Positions 40,799 through 49,294 of a stretch of 49,294 bases of DNA are shown here, in pieces. The stretch's first letter is position 1, and every line of letters begins with the position of its first letter. The translations under genes and the position numbers were made by a program. Source of the stretch: Paenibacillus sp. UNC451MF (GTDB lineage Bacteria > Bacillota > Bacilli > Paenibacillales > NBRC-103111); NCBI RefSeq assembly GCF_000686845.1, contig NZ_JMLS01000035.1:1-49294 (forward strand), read 5' to 3'. The notes beneath the pieces were generated by a model. It saw nothing but the letters and a program-made list of their open reading frames with translations. It ran no database searches and had not been told where the DNA came from.

Positions 40799-41533
40799 TT
40801 ACAAAGATCTAGTTTCAGAGTTAGCCTCATCCACGGATTTGTTTTTTCTTCTCCGTTTCGGAAAGAGCCGTTCAACGTTTTTTTTTAAGCCGTACAGCGC
40901 GTAAAGAAGCAACGGTACAAAGATCATTTTGGATAATGTGCCTGGGAATTTGTAAGCTACAAATACAGCAATAGCAACGACAATTGGAGTAATCCAGATT
41001 GCTTTTTTAGGAATTCCGACTTTTTTGAAGTTAGGATATTTCACCGTACTAACCATTAAGTACGATAACAACAGCGTGCTCAATACTAGAATAATGGTGT
41101 TTAACTCGGTATGGAACAATGCCAGTGTACAAAGCACACCACCAGCAGCAGGGATCGGAAGTCCGATGAAGTACCCTGGAACGCCTGCAACCACATTAAA
41201 ACGAGCCAAACGAAGCGCACCGCAAATTGGGAATATTGCTGTTACAATCCAAGCCGCCGCAGCTGGCATGTCTTGAAAAGCAACAACGTACATAATAAAA
41301 GCCGGAGCAACACCAAACGAAATGACATCGGATAAGGAGTCCAACTCTTTACCGAATTCGCTTTGAGCATTCAGCGCTCTTGCTACGCGTCCGTCCAAGC
41401 CGTCACACAGCATCGCTACAATGACCATTATGGCTGCCCATTCCGCTTCTCTGTTAAAGGCAAGAATGATCGATATAAATCCTAAAAACAAGTTCCCTAA
41501 TGTGAAAAGATTGGGAATAGATTTAGTTAGCAT
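40799..41533 (-). CDS. pssA: CDP-diacylglycerol-serine O-phosphatidyltransferase
   Basis: Membrane enzyme making phosphatidylserine, the precursor of phosphatidylethanolamine. The CDP-alcohol phosphotransferase motif DGLDGRVARALNAQSEFGKE, followed by LDSLSD, lies near residues 44-66 with all conserved Asp, Gly and Arg in place. Several hydrophobic spans follow, and the tail is basic (KRRRKNKS). The 244 residues fit the family. Bacillus subtilis has pssA elsewhere; its position here between disA and yacL, with its own promoter, is a lineage trait. Confidence 0.94.
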   Translation of the reverse strand: MLTKSIPNLFTLGNLFLGFISIILAFNREAEWAAIMVIVAMLCDGLDGRVARALNAQSEFGKELDSLSDVISFGVAPAFIMYVVAFQDMPAAAAWIVTAIFPICGALRLARFNVVAGVPGYFIGLPIPAAGGVLCTLALFHTELNTIILVLSTLLLSYLMVSTVKYPNFKKVGIPKKAIWITPIVVAIAVFVAYKFPGTLSKMIFVPLLLYALYGLKKNVERLFPKRRRKNKSVDEANSETRSL

Positions 41534-41577
41534 TATTTGTCCACCTCTGGTTTTACTGTACCCTAATATATCTCATT

Positions 41578-41606
41578 ATATTAGGCTACCTTCTGATTGT
41601 ATGCAA
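41578..41606 (-). promoter_or_regulatory. pssA promoter
   Basis: The sense strand has -35 TTGCAT (41606-41601), a 17-nt spacer and -10 TAATAT (41583-41578), starting 2 nt after the disA stop. A hairpin CCTAATATA-ATGAGA-TATATTAGG overlaps the -10 and could act on transcript or operator. Confidence 0.7.
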
Positions 41607-41607
41607 G

Positions 41608-42687
41608 TTAAATATGTCTGTCAATGAGTACTTGATCTTGAATTCGTTTTAAGCCCTCTTTAATCGCGCGTGCCCTGACTTCCCCGATACCGTCTACTTC
41701 ATCCAATTCGTCGATTGTTGCCATCATCAAATGCGGAAGCTGTCCGAACTTCTCCACTAAATTGTGTATAATGACGGATGGAAGTCTCGGAATTTTGTTC
41801 AGTACGCGATAACCTCTCGGTGATACCGTATCCTCGGCACTGACACTTGCATGCGGGTATCCCAAAATGCGTGCGATATGAGGGTGATCCAGCATTTCAT
41901 CCGTTGCGACACGTCTTAGACTATGATTAACATCCTTAATTTTATCTTCATTCAGTTCTCTCACATAATCCTTAACTAAAAGCAGAGCCTCATGCTCCGT
42001 CGCACCGACAAGCTCTTCCAACTGCATACTAATAAGACGACCTTCGGTTCCAAGTTCATTAATGTAACGTTTAATTTCGGCCTTGATGCGGAGCACCATC
42101 TCGATACGCTGTACCACATTAGTTACGTCATGGAGGGTAACCAGTTCCTCAAACTCGGAGGCACCCAGATTGGTCAGAGCTTGATCCAGAACCGACTTAT
42201 ACTTTTCCAAAGTCTGAATCGCCTGGTTCGCCTTGGTAAGGATAACTCCCATATCTTTCAGAGAGTATCGCAAATTTCCTTGATATAACGTAATGACGTT
42301 TCTTCTTTGGGAGATGGACACCACGAGCTTGGAGGTTTGTTTGGCCACCCTCTCAGCGGTTCGGTGCCTGATTCCCGTTTCAGAAGATGTAATGGATGAA
42401 TTCGGTATGAGCTGTGTATTGGCGTACAATATCCGTTTCAAGTCTTCACTCAGGATGATTGCACCGTCCATTTTCGCCAGCTCGTACAAATAGTTCGGTG
42501 AGAAGTCGCAGTTAATGGAAAAGCCTCCGTCCACAATTTCCATCACTTCCGGACTATAACCCACGACGATCAGTGCGCCCGTCTTTGCCCGCAGCACGTT
42601 CTCGAGTCCATCCCGAAAAGCGGTCCCTGGCGCAACCATCTGCAGAAGCTGGCTCATGACATCTCTTTTGGTTTCTTCCTTGCTCAT
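41608..42687 (-). CDS. disA: Diadenylate cyclase DisA, DNA integrity scanning protein
   Basis: Makes cyclic di-AMP and pauses on branched DNA. The N-terminal DAC domain has the catalytic DGA (in [18 protein letters not shown] near residue 73) and RHRTAE near 107. A helical spine follows, and the C-terminal helix-hairpin-helix ([16 protein letters not shown], near 335) binds DNA. The 359 residues are standard. The leader between radA and disA carries two tandem hairpin modules, the second of which ends in the disA Shine-Dalgarno. Confidence 0.97.
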   Translation of the reverse strand: MSKEETKRDVMSQLLQMVAPGTAFRDGLENVLRAKTGALIVVGYSPEVMEIVDGGFSINCDFSPNYLYELAKMDGAIILSEDLKRILYANTQLIPNSSITSSETGIRHRTAERVAKQTSKLVVSISQRRNVITLYQGNLRYSLKDMGVILTKANQAIQTLEKYKSVLDQALTNLGASEFEELVTLHDVTNVVQRIEMVLRIKAEIKRYINELGTEGRLISMQLEELVGATEHEALLLVKDYVRELNEDKIKDVNHSLRRVATDEMLDHPHIARILGYPHASVSAEDTVSPRGYRVLNKIPRLPSVIIHNLVEKFGQLPHLMMATIDELDEVDGIGEVRARAIKEGLKRIQDQVLIDRHI

Positions 42688-42693
42688 GTTGTC

Positions 42694-42774
42694 CCTCCTA
42701 AGGGTTTTCCGTAGGAAAACCTACTTCGTAAGCCTGAACTTTGGACTTTCCGTAGAAAAGTCTGCCTTCGTAAG
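42694..42774 (-). repeat. Two tandem Shine-Dalgarno-linked hairpin modules in the disA leader
   Basis: The distal unit begins CTTACGAAG (42774-42766) with stem GACTTTTC-TAC-GGAAAGTC. The proximal unit (42732-42694) is CTTACGAAG, the perfect 8-bp stem GGTTTTCC-TAC-GGAAAACC, then CTTAGGAGG, the disA ribosome-binding site. The two boxes are 42 nt apart. This is the clearest copy of the family in the window. Confidence 0.85.
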
Positions 42775-42826
42775 GCATTACGAGTTCTATTGTTGATATT
42801 ATTAACTGTATTAAAAAATTTTCCTT

Positions 42827-44194
42827 TTATCCTAAGGCAACCTTTAACGCCTCGGCTACTGTATTCACTCCTATTACTTCTATACCGGAAGGAGGCGTCC
42901 AGCCCTTCAAGCTCTTTTCCGGCACGATAACTCGGCGAAATCCAAGCTTCTCTGCTTCCTTGACTCGTTGATCTACCCTCGATACGCCTCTCACCTCACC
43001 GGTTAAGCCAACTTCGCCAAACACGACATCAAACGGCTGTGTAGGCTGCTCCCTTAAGCTTGAGGCAATACTTACCGCAATGGCAAGGTCAACCGCCGGT
43101 TCATCGAGCTTCACCCCACCAGCAACATTGACATAAGCATCCTGGTTTTGCAAAAACATTCCCATCCGCTTTTCAAGCACGGCTATAATTAGCGCAAGGC
43201 GATTGTGATCAATCCCTGTAGCCATTCTGCGCGGAGAAGGAAAGTTCGTCGATGAGACCAATGCCTGCAGCTCAACCAGGACAGGCCGCGTCCCTTCCAT
43301 ACTCGCTACCACCGTAGAACCGGACACCCCTAAAGGCCTCTCCGACAAGAACAGCTCTGAAGGATTATTAACCTCAACCAAGCCGCTTTCCTGCATTTCA
43401 AAAATTCCGATTTCATTCGTGGAACCAAAGCGGTTTTTCACAGCTCTCAGCAGCCGATAAGAGTGGTGGCGCTCCCCTTCAAAATAAAGCACGCAATCGA
43501 CCATATGCTCAAGCATCCTTGGGCCCGCAATAGCGCCTTCTTTAGTTACATGACCGACCAGAACCGTTGCGATGCCTTTAATTTTAGCAATGCGCATAAA
43601 ATGTCCAGTACATTCTCTAACTTGAGAAACACTGCCCGGAGCCGAACCGATAGCCGGATGATATACCGTCTGTATGGAATCAATGACGACAAAATCAGGC
43701 TGTACTTCTTCGATAGCCGCCTCTATTAATTCGAGGTTCGTTTCACACAATACGAACAATTGTTCGGATGTAGCATTCAGCCGATCCGCCCGCAGCTTTG
43801 TCTGTCTAACCGATTCTTCTCCGGATACATACAGTACTTTTTGATTGCTGAGGGTCAAATCATGCGAGGTCTGCAGCAGCAGCGTCGATTTACCTATGCC
43901 GGGATCTCCACCAACAAGCAGCAGTGATCCTGGCACCACTCCGCCGCCGAGAACTCGATTTAATTCTTTATTTCGTGTAACGATGCGCTGCTCTTCACTG
44001 CTTTTAATATTTATGATCGAAACAGGCTTTTCTTTCGACTTTAGTATAGAAGAGTTCATTCCTTGAGTCTTTGTGACGGTTTCCACTTCTTCTACAAATG
44101 TATTCCATGCCTGGCACCCGGGACATTTCCCCATCCACTTCGGCGATTCATAGCCGCACTCTTGGCAGCAGAACTTCGTTTTTTGCTTTGCCAT
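42827..44194 (-). CDS. radA: DNA repair protein RadA
   Basis: RecA-like ATPase that extends heteroduplex DNA in recombination. The N-terminal zinc finger is [19 protein letters not shown] (residues 9-27), Walker A is [13 protein letters not shown] near 96, the family motif [11 protein letters not shown] is near 255, and the C-terminal part is Lon-protease-like. Length 455 is standard. It precedes disA, and in Bacillus RadA is known to affect DisA activity. A terminator lies upstream, so radA probably has its own promoter, which I could not identify clearly. Confidence 0.96.
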   Translation of the reverse strand: MAKQKTKFCCQECGYESPKWMGKCPGCQAWNTFVEEVETVTKTQGMNSSILKSKEKPVSIINIKSSEEQRIVTRNKELNRVLGGGVVPGSLLLVGGDPGIGKSTLLLQTSHDLTLSNQKVLYVSGEESVRQTKLRADRLNATSEQLFVLCETNLELIEAAIEEVQPDFVVIDSIQTVYHPAIGSAPGSVSQVRECTGHFMRIAKIKGIATVLVGHVTKEGAIAGPRMLEHMVDCVLYFEGERHHSYRLLRAVKNRFGSTNEIGIFEMQESGLVEVNNPSELFLSERPLGVSGSTVVASMEGTRPVLVELQALVSSTNFPSPRRMATGIDHNRLALIIAVLEKRMGMFLQNQDAYVNVAGGVKLDEPAVDLAIAVSIASSLREQPTQPFDVVFGEVGLTGEVRGVSRVDQRVKEAEKLGFRRVIVPEKSLKGWTPPSGIEVIGVNTVAEALKVALG

Positions 44195-44290
44195 TTATTA
44201 TTCTCCCTGCTGTTATTCCATCCGTTGCCTACCGCATCTTATCAAAGTTTACCATTTTGTGGGGGTAAAGAAAACCCTTATAGCCCACAA

Positions 44291-44330
44291 AACGCAAAAA
44301 CATCCCGTACCCTTATAAGGATACAGGATG
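44291..44330 (-). terminator. Rho-independent terminator after clpC
   Basis: The sense strand forms CATCC-T-GTA-T-CCTTATAAGG-G-TAC-G-GGATG with mostly wobble interruptions, then TTTTTGCGTTTTG. It ends the ctsR-clpC operon. A further inverted repeat TTTTGTGGG/CCCACAAAA (44292-44284 and 44263-44255) follows immediately. Confidence 0.87.
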
Positions 44331-44347
44331 TATAACGCATTTGCTTA

Positions 44348-46789
44348 TTAAGATGTTGCAACGCCTTGATTGCGTTCCACCGTCAACTCTCCATCTTGCT
44401 CATCGATAGTCAATGTATCGCCCTTGGAGATATGTCCGCGGAGCAATTCTTCAGACAACCGGTCTTCGATATGCTTCTGAATCGCTCTACGAAGCGGTCT
44501 TGCTCCATAGGTAGGATCAAAGCCTTCTTTAGCCAGGAACGCTTTAGCTTTATCGGTTAAGATAAAGTCCACTTCCTGCTCTTTCAGACGTTTGCGAAGA
44601 TCCTCGGCCATCAAGGTCACAATTTCCGCAATGTGTCTTTCGTCCAGAGAATGGAACACGATGATTTCATCAATCCGGTTCAGGAACTCCGGACGGAAGC
44701 TCTTTTTAAGCTCACCCATCACTTTGTCTTTCATATTGTTATAATCCTTGCCGGCATCATTCATTGCTGTGAAGCCAAGCGAAGAGTTTTTCTTGATTGT
44801 GTCCGCACCTACGTTAGAGGTCATGATGATCAGCGTATTGCGGAAGTCTACTGTACGTCCCTTAGAATCGGTCAAGCGACCATCTTCCAGTACTTGCAGC
44901 AGGATGTTGAATACTTCCGGATGCGCTTTTTCAATTTCGTCCAGCAGGACTACAGAATATGGTTTGCGGCGAACTTTTTCCGTTAATTGTCCGCCCTCTT
45001 CGTAACCTACATATCCTGGAGGCGCTCCTACGAGACGGGAAGTCGAATGCTTCTCCATGTACTCGGACATATCAATTCGAATGACAGCATTCTCGTCACC
45101 GAACATAGATTCTGCCAAGGCACGTGCCAGCTCCGTTTTACCTACGCCTGTTGGTCCTAAGAAAATGAAGGAACCCATAGGGCGTTTCGGATCTTTCAAG
45201 CCAGCTCTAGCGCGGCGAATAGCTCGGCTTACCGCTTTCACGGCTTCTTCTTGCCCAATAACACGATCATGCAAAATGGACTCCATTTTCAGCAGACGCT
45301 CAGTCTCTTCTTCCGCGAGCTTAACAACCGGAATGCCGGTCCAGCTTGCAACTACCTGTGCAATATCCTCCGGAGTGACTTCGGAATCCGTACGGCCTTG
45401 TTTTTCTTTCCATTCATTCTTAGTCGAATCCAGTTCTTCACGCAGCTTTTGCTCCGTGTCTCGCAGGGCAGCTGCTTTTTCGAACTCCTGGCTTTGAACC
45501 GCCGCGTCCTTTTCCTTACGGATATCTTCCAGCTTGCTTTCCAGTTTTTTCAGATCCGGCGGTACCGTATAGGAGCGAAGCCTTACTTTGGAGCTCGCCT
45601 CGTCGATCAAATCGATCGCCTTATCTGGCAGGAAACGATCTGTAATGTAACGATCGGACAATTTTACAGCTTGCTCAATCGCTTCATCCGTTATTTTCAC
45701 ACGGTGATGTGCTTCATAACGATCACGTAAACCATGTAGAATTTGAATTGCTTCTTCAGGAGACGGCTGATCCACCGTAATAGGTTGGAAGCGTCTTTCC
45801 AAAGCGGCATCTTTCTCGATATATTTGCGATATTCATCTAATGTCGTGGCACCGATACATTGCAGCTCACCCCTAGCCAATGCAGGCTTAAGAATGTTGG
45901 AAGCATCGATGGCGCCTTCAGCACCGCCTGCACCAATCAGCGTATGCAGCTCATCAATGAACAGGATGATGTTACCGGCTTGACGAATCTCATCCATAAT
46001 CTTTTTCAAACGGTCCTCAAATTCGCCGCGGTACTTAGTACCCGCAACAACGGAACCCATATCTAACGTCATAACCCTTTTATCTCTTAACGTTTCAGGA
46101 ATTTCATTATTAATAATTTTTTGTGCAAGTCCTTCGGCGATAGCTGTTTTACCTACCCCAGGCTCCCCGATAAGAACCGGATTGTTCTTGGTTCTCCGAC
46201 TCAGCACTTGAATAACTCGTTCAATTTCTTTACTGCGCCCAATAACAGGGTCCAGATTGCCGTCTTTAGCATATGCCGTTAAATCTCTGGCCAATCCGTC
46301 CAACGTAGGCGTATTCGCATTAGCGGTGTTACCATGGTTCGTAGACACCACTTCACTGCTGCCTAACAGTTGAAGTACTTGTTGGCGAGCCTTATTCAGG
46401 CTGACTCCAAGATTGTTGAGCACACGGGCAGCGACGCCTTCACCTTCACGGATTAGTCCCAACAAAATATGTTCGGTACCCACATAGGTATGACCCAGCT
46501 TGCGGGCCTCATCCATTGATAGTTCAATCACTTTTTTCGCTCTTGGCGTATAAGCAATATTGGTAGGCTGTTCTTGCCCTCTACCGATTAATGCTTCAAC
46601 TTCGTCTTGAATTTTCTCAAGCCCTAATCCCAAAGCAATTAGAGCCTTGGCTGCAATACCATCGCCTTCACGAATCAGCCCCAGCAAAATATGCTCGGTA
46701 CCAATATTATTATGGCCTAAACGAACGGCCTCTTCTTGTGCCAAAGACAACACTTTCTGCGCACGTTCTGTAAATCTCCCAAACATCAT
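44348..46789 (-). CDS. clpC: ATP-dependent Clp protease ATP-binding subunit ClpC
   Basis: Hexameric AAA+ unfoldase that works with ClpP and uses McsB and other adaptors. Two Clp N repeats occupy residues about 1-145, the D1 Walker [11 protein letters not shown] is near 210 with Walker [12 protein letters not shown] near 273, a UVR-like middle domain near 420-455, and the D2 Walker [12 protein letters not shown] is near 548 with [14 protein letters not shown] chose the ATG at 46789 ([11 protein letters not shown], 813 residues), 8 nt after GGAGG. Last gene of the CtsR operon. Confidence 0.97.
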   Translation of the reverse strand: MMFGRFTERAQKVLSLAQEEAVRLGHNNIGTEHILLGLIREGDGIAAKALIALGLGLEKIQDEVEALIGRGQEQPTNIAYTPRAKKVIELSMDEARKLGHTYVGTEHILLGLIREGEGVAARVLNNLGVSLNKARQQVLQLLGSSEVVSTNHGNTANANTPTLDGLARDLTAYAKDGNLDPVIGRSKEIERVIQVLSRRTKNNPVLIGEPGVGKTAIAEGLAQKIINNEIPETLRDKRVMTLDMGSVVAGTKYRGEFEDRLKKIMDEIRQAGNIILFIDELHTLIGAGGAEGAIDASNILKPALARGELQCIGATTLDEYRKYIEKDAALERRFQPITVDQPSPEEAIQILHGLRDRYEAHHRVKITDEAIEQAVKLSDRYITDRFLPDKAIDLIDEASSKVRLRSYTVPPDLKKLESKLEDIRKEKDAAVQSQEFEKAAALRDTEQKLREELDSTKNEWKEKQGRTDSEVTPEDIAQVVASWTGIPVVKLAEEETERLLKMESILHDRVIGQEEAVKAVSRAIRRARAGLKDPKRPMGSFIFLGPTGVGKTELARALAESMFGDENAVIRIDMSEYMEKHSTSRLVGAPPGYVGYEEGGQLTEKVRRKPYSVVLLDEIEKAHPEVFNILLQVLEDGRLTDSKGRTVDFRNTLIIMTSNVGADTIKKNSSLGFTAMNDAGKDYNNMKDKVMGELKKSFRPEFLNRIDEIIVFHSLDERHIAEIVTLMAEDLRKRLKEQEVDFILTDKAKAFLAKEGFDPTYGARPLRRAIQKHIEDRLSEELLRGHISKGDTLTIDEQDGELTVERNQGVATS

Positions 46790-46845
46790 GTGTAACACCT
46801 CCATAAAAGAATAAAATATCGAAAGCACGCTTCAAAGGGTGCGTT

Positions 46846-47919
46846 CTAGCATGTAGCACTTTCTTGCGAGAACTTCTCGCGAATGAGCTGCGCCCTTCTT
46901 ATGTCTCTTTCTTCAGGCGTTAGCTTTTCTCCTGCATACTGCTGTAAAAAACCCGGCTGGGTCATAACCAGAAGCTCATTCATCACTTGAGTAGGGACGT
47001 TTTTGATAATCCCCAGATCGATACCCAAGCGGACGTCGGAGAGGCGCTGAGCGGCTTCTTTGGAGTCCATAATAGCAGCATAGGACATAATCCCGTAGGA
47101 GCGGCTAATTCGGTCCAACAGCTTCGCTTTGGTCTCATACTGTAGCTTTTCCCTTGCAGCCCGTTCGTGCTCTATAAGCTGCCTTACAACGCCGTACAGG
47201 TTGTCTATAATCTCCTGCTCGGACTGACCTAATGTAATTTGATTCGAAATTTGAAACAAATTGCCCAACGCCTCGCTGCCTTCCCCATACAATCCGCGAA
47301 CGGCAAGCCCAACTTGAGTAATTGCCGATAAAATACGGTTAATTTGTTGGGTTAGCACCAAAGCAGGGAGGTGAATCATTACAGAAGCTCGAATACCTGT
47401 TCCCACATTAGTAGGGCAGCTCGTTAAAAAGCCTCTTTTTTCATCAAAAGCATAATCCAATTGAATTTCGAATAAATCATCAATCTGGTTCGCCATATCC
47501 CAAGCTTCTTTAATTTGAAAACCTGGGCACAAGCATTGTATTCGCAAATGGTCCTCTTCATTCACCATAATACTAATGGATTCATTGTCGCTTAGGATTA
47601 CCGCGCCATTGCGCGACTCGTCAGCCAATGCCGGACTAATGAGATGCTTCTCCACCAGTACCCGTTTTTCCAGCTCATTCAAATCATCGAGTAGAACTAA
47701 AGAAAAATGACTGATCGTATGCAGCTCTTCATTGCTCAATACGTTCGATACTTGCTCCAGCACTTCTTTGGACTGCTGGTTTGTAGCAAGCATTGGAAAA
47801 GGATAAGACCGCAAATTCCTCGCAATACGGATTCTACTGCTAATGACGATATCCGAATCCGGCCCCTCACCCTTCATCCAATCGCTCAAAGCTTGCTCTG
47901 TAAAACGTTTTGTTGTCAC
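46846..47919 (-). CDS. mcsB: Protein arginine kinase McsB
   Basis: Phosphorylates arginine on proteins, which marks them for ClpCP and inactivates CtsR. The phosphagen-kinase catalytic domain is recognisable from VISSRIRIARNLRSYPFPML (near residue 25) and NEEDHLRIQCLCPGFQ near 115, and TNVGTGIRASVMIHLPAL near 175. I placed the start at the second GTG (47919, MTTKRFTEQAL, 357 residues), 7 nt after GGAGG; the first GTG two codons earlier is closer to the site. It follows mcsA by 28 nt. Confidence 0.95.
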   Translation of the reverse strand: MTTKRFTEQALSDWMKGEGPDSDIVISSRIRIARNLRSYPFPMLATNQQSKEVLEQVSNVLSNEELHTISHFSLVLLDDLNELEKRVLVEKHLISPALADESRNGAVILSDNESISIMVNEEDHLRIQCLCPGFQIKEAWDMANQIDDLFEIQLDYAFDEKRGFLTSCPTNVGTGIRASVMIHLPALVLTQQINRILSAITQVGLAVRGLYGEGSEALGNLFQISNQITLGQSEQEIIDNLYGVVRQLIEHERAAREKLQYETKAKLLDRISRSYGIMSYAAIMDSKEAAQRLSDVRLGIDLGIIKNVPTQVMNELLVMTQPGFLQQYAGEKLTPEERDIRRAQLIREKFSQESATC

Positions 47920-47947
47920 AAGCACACCTCCCTACTCAAAAAGGAAC

Positions 47948-48466
47948 TTAGCCTTCGGCTACCTTTTTTTCCAGATCACGTATGACGTCACGCAGATGAG
48001 CCGCATCTTCAAATTCTTCTTTCTCAATTTTCACAAGCAGCTCTTTCTTTAAGGTTTCGATTTCCCTCTTATGTTTTATTAACCCACCGGAACGTTTTGG
48101 AACCTTTCCTGTGTGTTGAATATTCCCGTGTACTCTTTTGAACAATGGATCCAACTTCTCACCGAAATGCTTATAGCATGAGCTGCATCCAAAACGACCC
48201 AGCTTGCTGAACTGCGTATAAGTCAGTCCGCAATGCTCACACCGGCTTGGTGGAGATTTTGGAGCCATTGGATTATGAGAGGACGGTTCAAAATCGAGCA
48301 ATCCTGATAACAAATTATGAATCGAAAAGCCATTTGGAGTACCTGGAATCAGCTCCCCTTTTTCTCGAGCGCACGATTCACAAATATGGAACTCGGTCTT
48401 TTCGCCGTTCAGTATTTTGGTAAAATGTAATGTTGCCTGTTTTTTTCCACATTCCTGACAAAGCAT
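47948..48466 (-). CDS. mcsA: McsA, zinc-binding activator of McsB
   Basis: Activator of the arginine kinase. Four CxxC pairs (MLCQEC, ICESC, RCEHC, GCSSC) form two zinc sites in residues 1-100, and a C-terminal UVR motif (ETLKKELLVKIEKEEFEDAA, then HLRDVIRDLE, near residues 135-165) probably contacts ClpC or McsB. Length 172 is normal. It is 12 nt after ctsR and preceded by AAGGAGG. Confidence 0.95.
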   Translation of the reverse strand: MLCQECGKKQATLHFTKILNGEKTEFHICESCAREKGELIPGTPNGFSIHNLLSGLLDFEPSSHNPMAPKSPPSRCEHCGLTYTQFSKLGRFGCSSCYKHFGEKLDPLFKRVHGNIQHTGKVPKRSGGLIKHKREIETLKKELLVKIEKEEFEDAAHLRDVIRDLEKKVAEG

Positions 48467-48478
48467 ACAAGTCCCTCC

Positions 48479-48940
48479 TTATTTACTCAACAAGGATATC
48501 AGCATAGCCTTCATGATTTTGGCCCTGATCTCGTCACGCAGCGGCAATTTCAAAACGAGCACTTCCCTCGCTATCGCAGCCCTCATGATCGCTGCTTCTC
48601 TTGGAGTAATATAACCGCTCTCCTCAAGTTGATACAGCAATCCTTCAGAAGCTGTTTGATCCATATGGGTGCTAATGGTCTTGAAAATATGATCGTGCAC
48701 CGACCCATGAGCTTTAAGCTCAATCCTCTGAATGCGGATATAGCCGCCGCCACCGCGTTTACTCTCTACAATATATCCTTTTTCCAAAGTAAACCGTGTG
48801 CTGATAACGTAGTTGATTTGGGAAGGGACACATTCGAATTGATCCGCCAGCTCATTGCGCTGAATTTCCACTATTCCATCAGTACTTTGTTGTAAGATGT
48901 GCTTTAAATACTGTTCAATGACTTCGGAGACATTACGCAT
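48479..48940 (-). CDS. ctsR: Transcriptional repressor CtsR
   Basis: Heat-labile repressor of clp genes. The N-terminal winged helix-turn-helix includes LADQFECVPSQINYVISTRF near residues 27-46 and the glycine-rich wing KRGGGGYIRIQ near 60, which is the thermosensing loop. I placed the start at the ATG at 48940 (MRNVSEVIEQYL, 153 residues), 8 nt after GGAGG; a TTG is the codon just before it. It is the first gene of the operon and lies behind its own operator at 48973-48989. Confidence 0.96.
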   Translation of the reverse strand: MRNVSEVIEQYLKHILQQSTDGIVEIQRNELADQFECVPSQINYVISTRFTLEKGYIVESKRGGGGYIRIQRIELKAHGSVHDHIFKTISTHMDQTASEGLLYQLEESGYITPREAAIMRAAIAREVLVLKLPLRDEIRAKIMKAMLISLLSK

Positions 48941-48972
48941 CAATTCATCCTCCTTCCCAGAAGTAAATTGAC

Positions 48973-48989
48973 TTTGACTTTCTTTGACT
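48973..48989 (-). promoter_or_regulatory. CtsR operator
   Basis: The sense strand reads AGTCAAA-GAA-AGTCAAA, the direct heptad repeat with 3-nt spacer recognised by CtsR (consensus RGTCAAANANRGTCAAA). A third partial copy (GTCAA) follows. It lies just downstream of the -10 box, so binding would block initiation of ctsR-mcsA-mcsB-clpC. Confidence 0.93.
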
Positions 48990-48997
48990 TTAATATC

Positions 48998-49025
48998 ATT
49001 ATAGCAGTTTTCAGAAAATTTGCAA
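48998..49025 (-). promoter_or_regulatory. ctsR operon promoter
   Basis: The sense strand has -35 TTGCAA (49025-49020), a 16-nt spacer and a perfect -10 TATAAT (49003-48998) with an extended TGC before it. The sequence from 49026 to 49120 shows no gene. Confidence 0.78.
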
Positions 49026-49120
49026 CTATGGAACGACGCTCATTTTATTGTTGACTCTTCATTTTTTTTTATGCTTTTCAAATGGAGCCATTGTTTGCAA
49101 CATAACTTTCTGAGAAATAC

Positions 49121-49152
49121 AAAAAAGCCTTCCCGGAATATCCGGAAAGACT
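49121..49152 (-). terminator. Terminator of the rRNA operon
   Basis: The sense strand pairs AGTCTTTCCGGA with TCCGGGAAGGCT (two wobble pairs) and is followed by TTTTTTG. It begins about 10 nt after the 5S rRNA 3' end. Confidence 0.88.
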
Positions 49153-49162
49153 TTTTACTTTT

Positions 49163-49279
49163 GCTTGGCGACGTTCTACTCTCCCAGGACCCTGCGGTCC
49201 AAGTACCATCGACGCTGGAAGGCTTAACGTTCGTGTTCGGTATGGGTACGCGTGGTTCCCTTCCGCCATCATCACCAAA
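49163..49279 (-). rRNA. rrf: 5S ribosomal RNA
   Basis: The sense strand begins TTTGGTGATGATGGCGGAAG, contains CCCATACCGAACACGAACGT and GCGTCGATGGTACTTGG, and ends GTAGAACGTCGCCAAGC; the two ends pair. The 117-nt length is standard for Bacillales. Its position is the 3' end of an rRNA operon that continues beyond the window. Confidence 0.97.
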
Positions 49280-49294
49280 CGGGATTTTTCGAAG

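Noticed and set aside
49026-49120. Small gene between the rrn terminator and the ctsR promoter
   Set aside because: No frame with a ribosome-binding site; the stretch is A/T-rich and best explained as spacer.

Overview
The window is a stretch of core chromosome from a low-GC Gram-positive bacterium, almost certainly Bacillales and most probably Paenibacillus or a close relative. The evidence is the gene order (rrn-ctsR-mcsA-mcsB-clpC-radA-disA ... sigH-rpmG-secE-nusG-rplKAJL-rpoBC-rpsLG-fusA-tuf-S10/spc/alpha clusters), the arginine-kinase McsB with CtsR, a zinc-type S14, a cysteine T-box, and strong GGAGG ribosome-binding sites. The genus is an inference from protein flavour and from pssA sitting between disA and yacL. 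All genes lie on the minus strand, so transcription runs from high to low coordinates. No mobile element, phage gene, CRISPR array or tRNA was seen.

In transcription order: (1) 49279-49121, the 5S rRNA end of an rRNA operon and its terminator. (2) 49025-44291, the CtsR-controlled protein-quality operon ctsR-mcsA-mcsB-clpC. (3) 44194-40735, radA, disA and pssA. (4) 40650-36804, yacL, ispD, ispF and gltX. (5) 36809-33160, a T-box-controlled cysE-cysS unit that runs into mrnC, rlmB and a NYN nuclease gene. (6) sigH with its own promoter and terminator. (7) rpmG-secE-nusG-rplK-rplA, then rplJ-rplL behind an L10-type leader. (8) an rsmC-like methyltransferase, then rpoB-rpoC. (9) rplGB-rpsL-rpsG-fusA-tuf from a strong promoter. 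(10) the S10-spc-alpha ribosomal protein cluster from rpsJ to rpoA, which is cut by the window start.

The coding content is conventional: ribosome, RNA polymerase, elongation factors, Sec translocon, stress proteolysis, c-di-AMP synthesis, isoprenoid and phospholipid synthesis, and Cys/Glu tRNA charging. The unusual signal is between the genes. Six leaders (rpmJ, rplX, rpoC, the rsmC-like gene, rplJ, disA) carry a modular element of about 38 nt: a box like CTTACGAAGT, a hairpin whose arms change in sequence but stay complementary, then CTTAGGAGG, which is the Shine-Dalgarno of the next gene. The module is tandemly repeated in several leaders. A different tandem pair of large, covarying hairpins lies between rplK and rplA. 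The rpoB leader holds a 40-codon arginine-rich upstream ORF that stops on the rpoB ribosome-binding site, and a perfect dyad around the rpoB -10 box. The rsmC-like gene appears to have AUA where its family has AUG.

Many start codons were set from Shine-Dalgarno spacing rather than from the longest open frame; these choices are stated in each entry.
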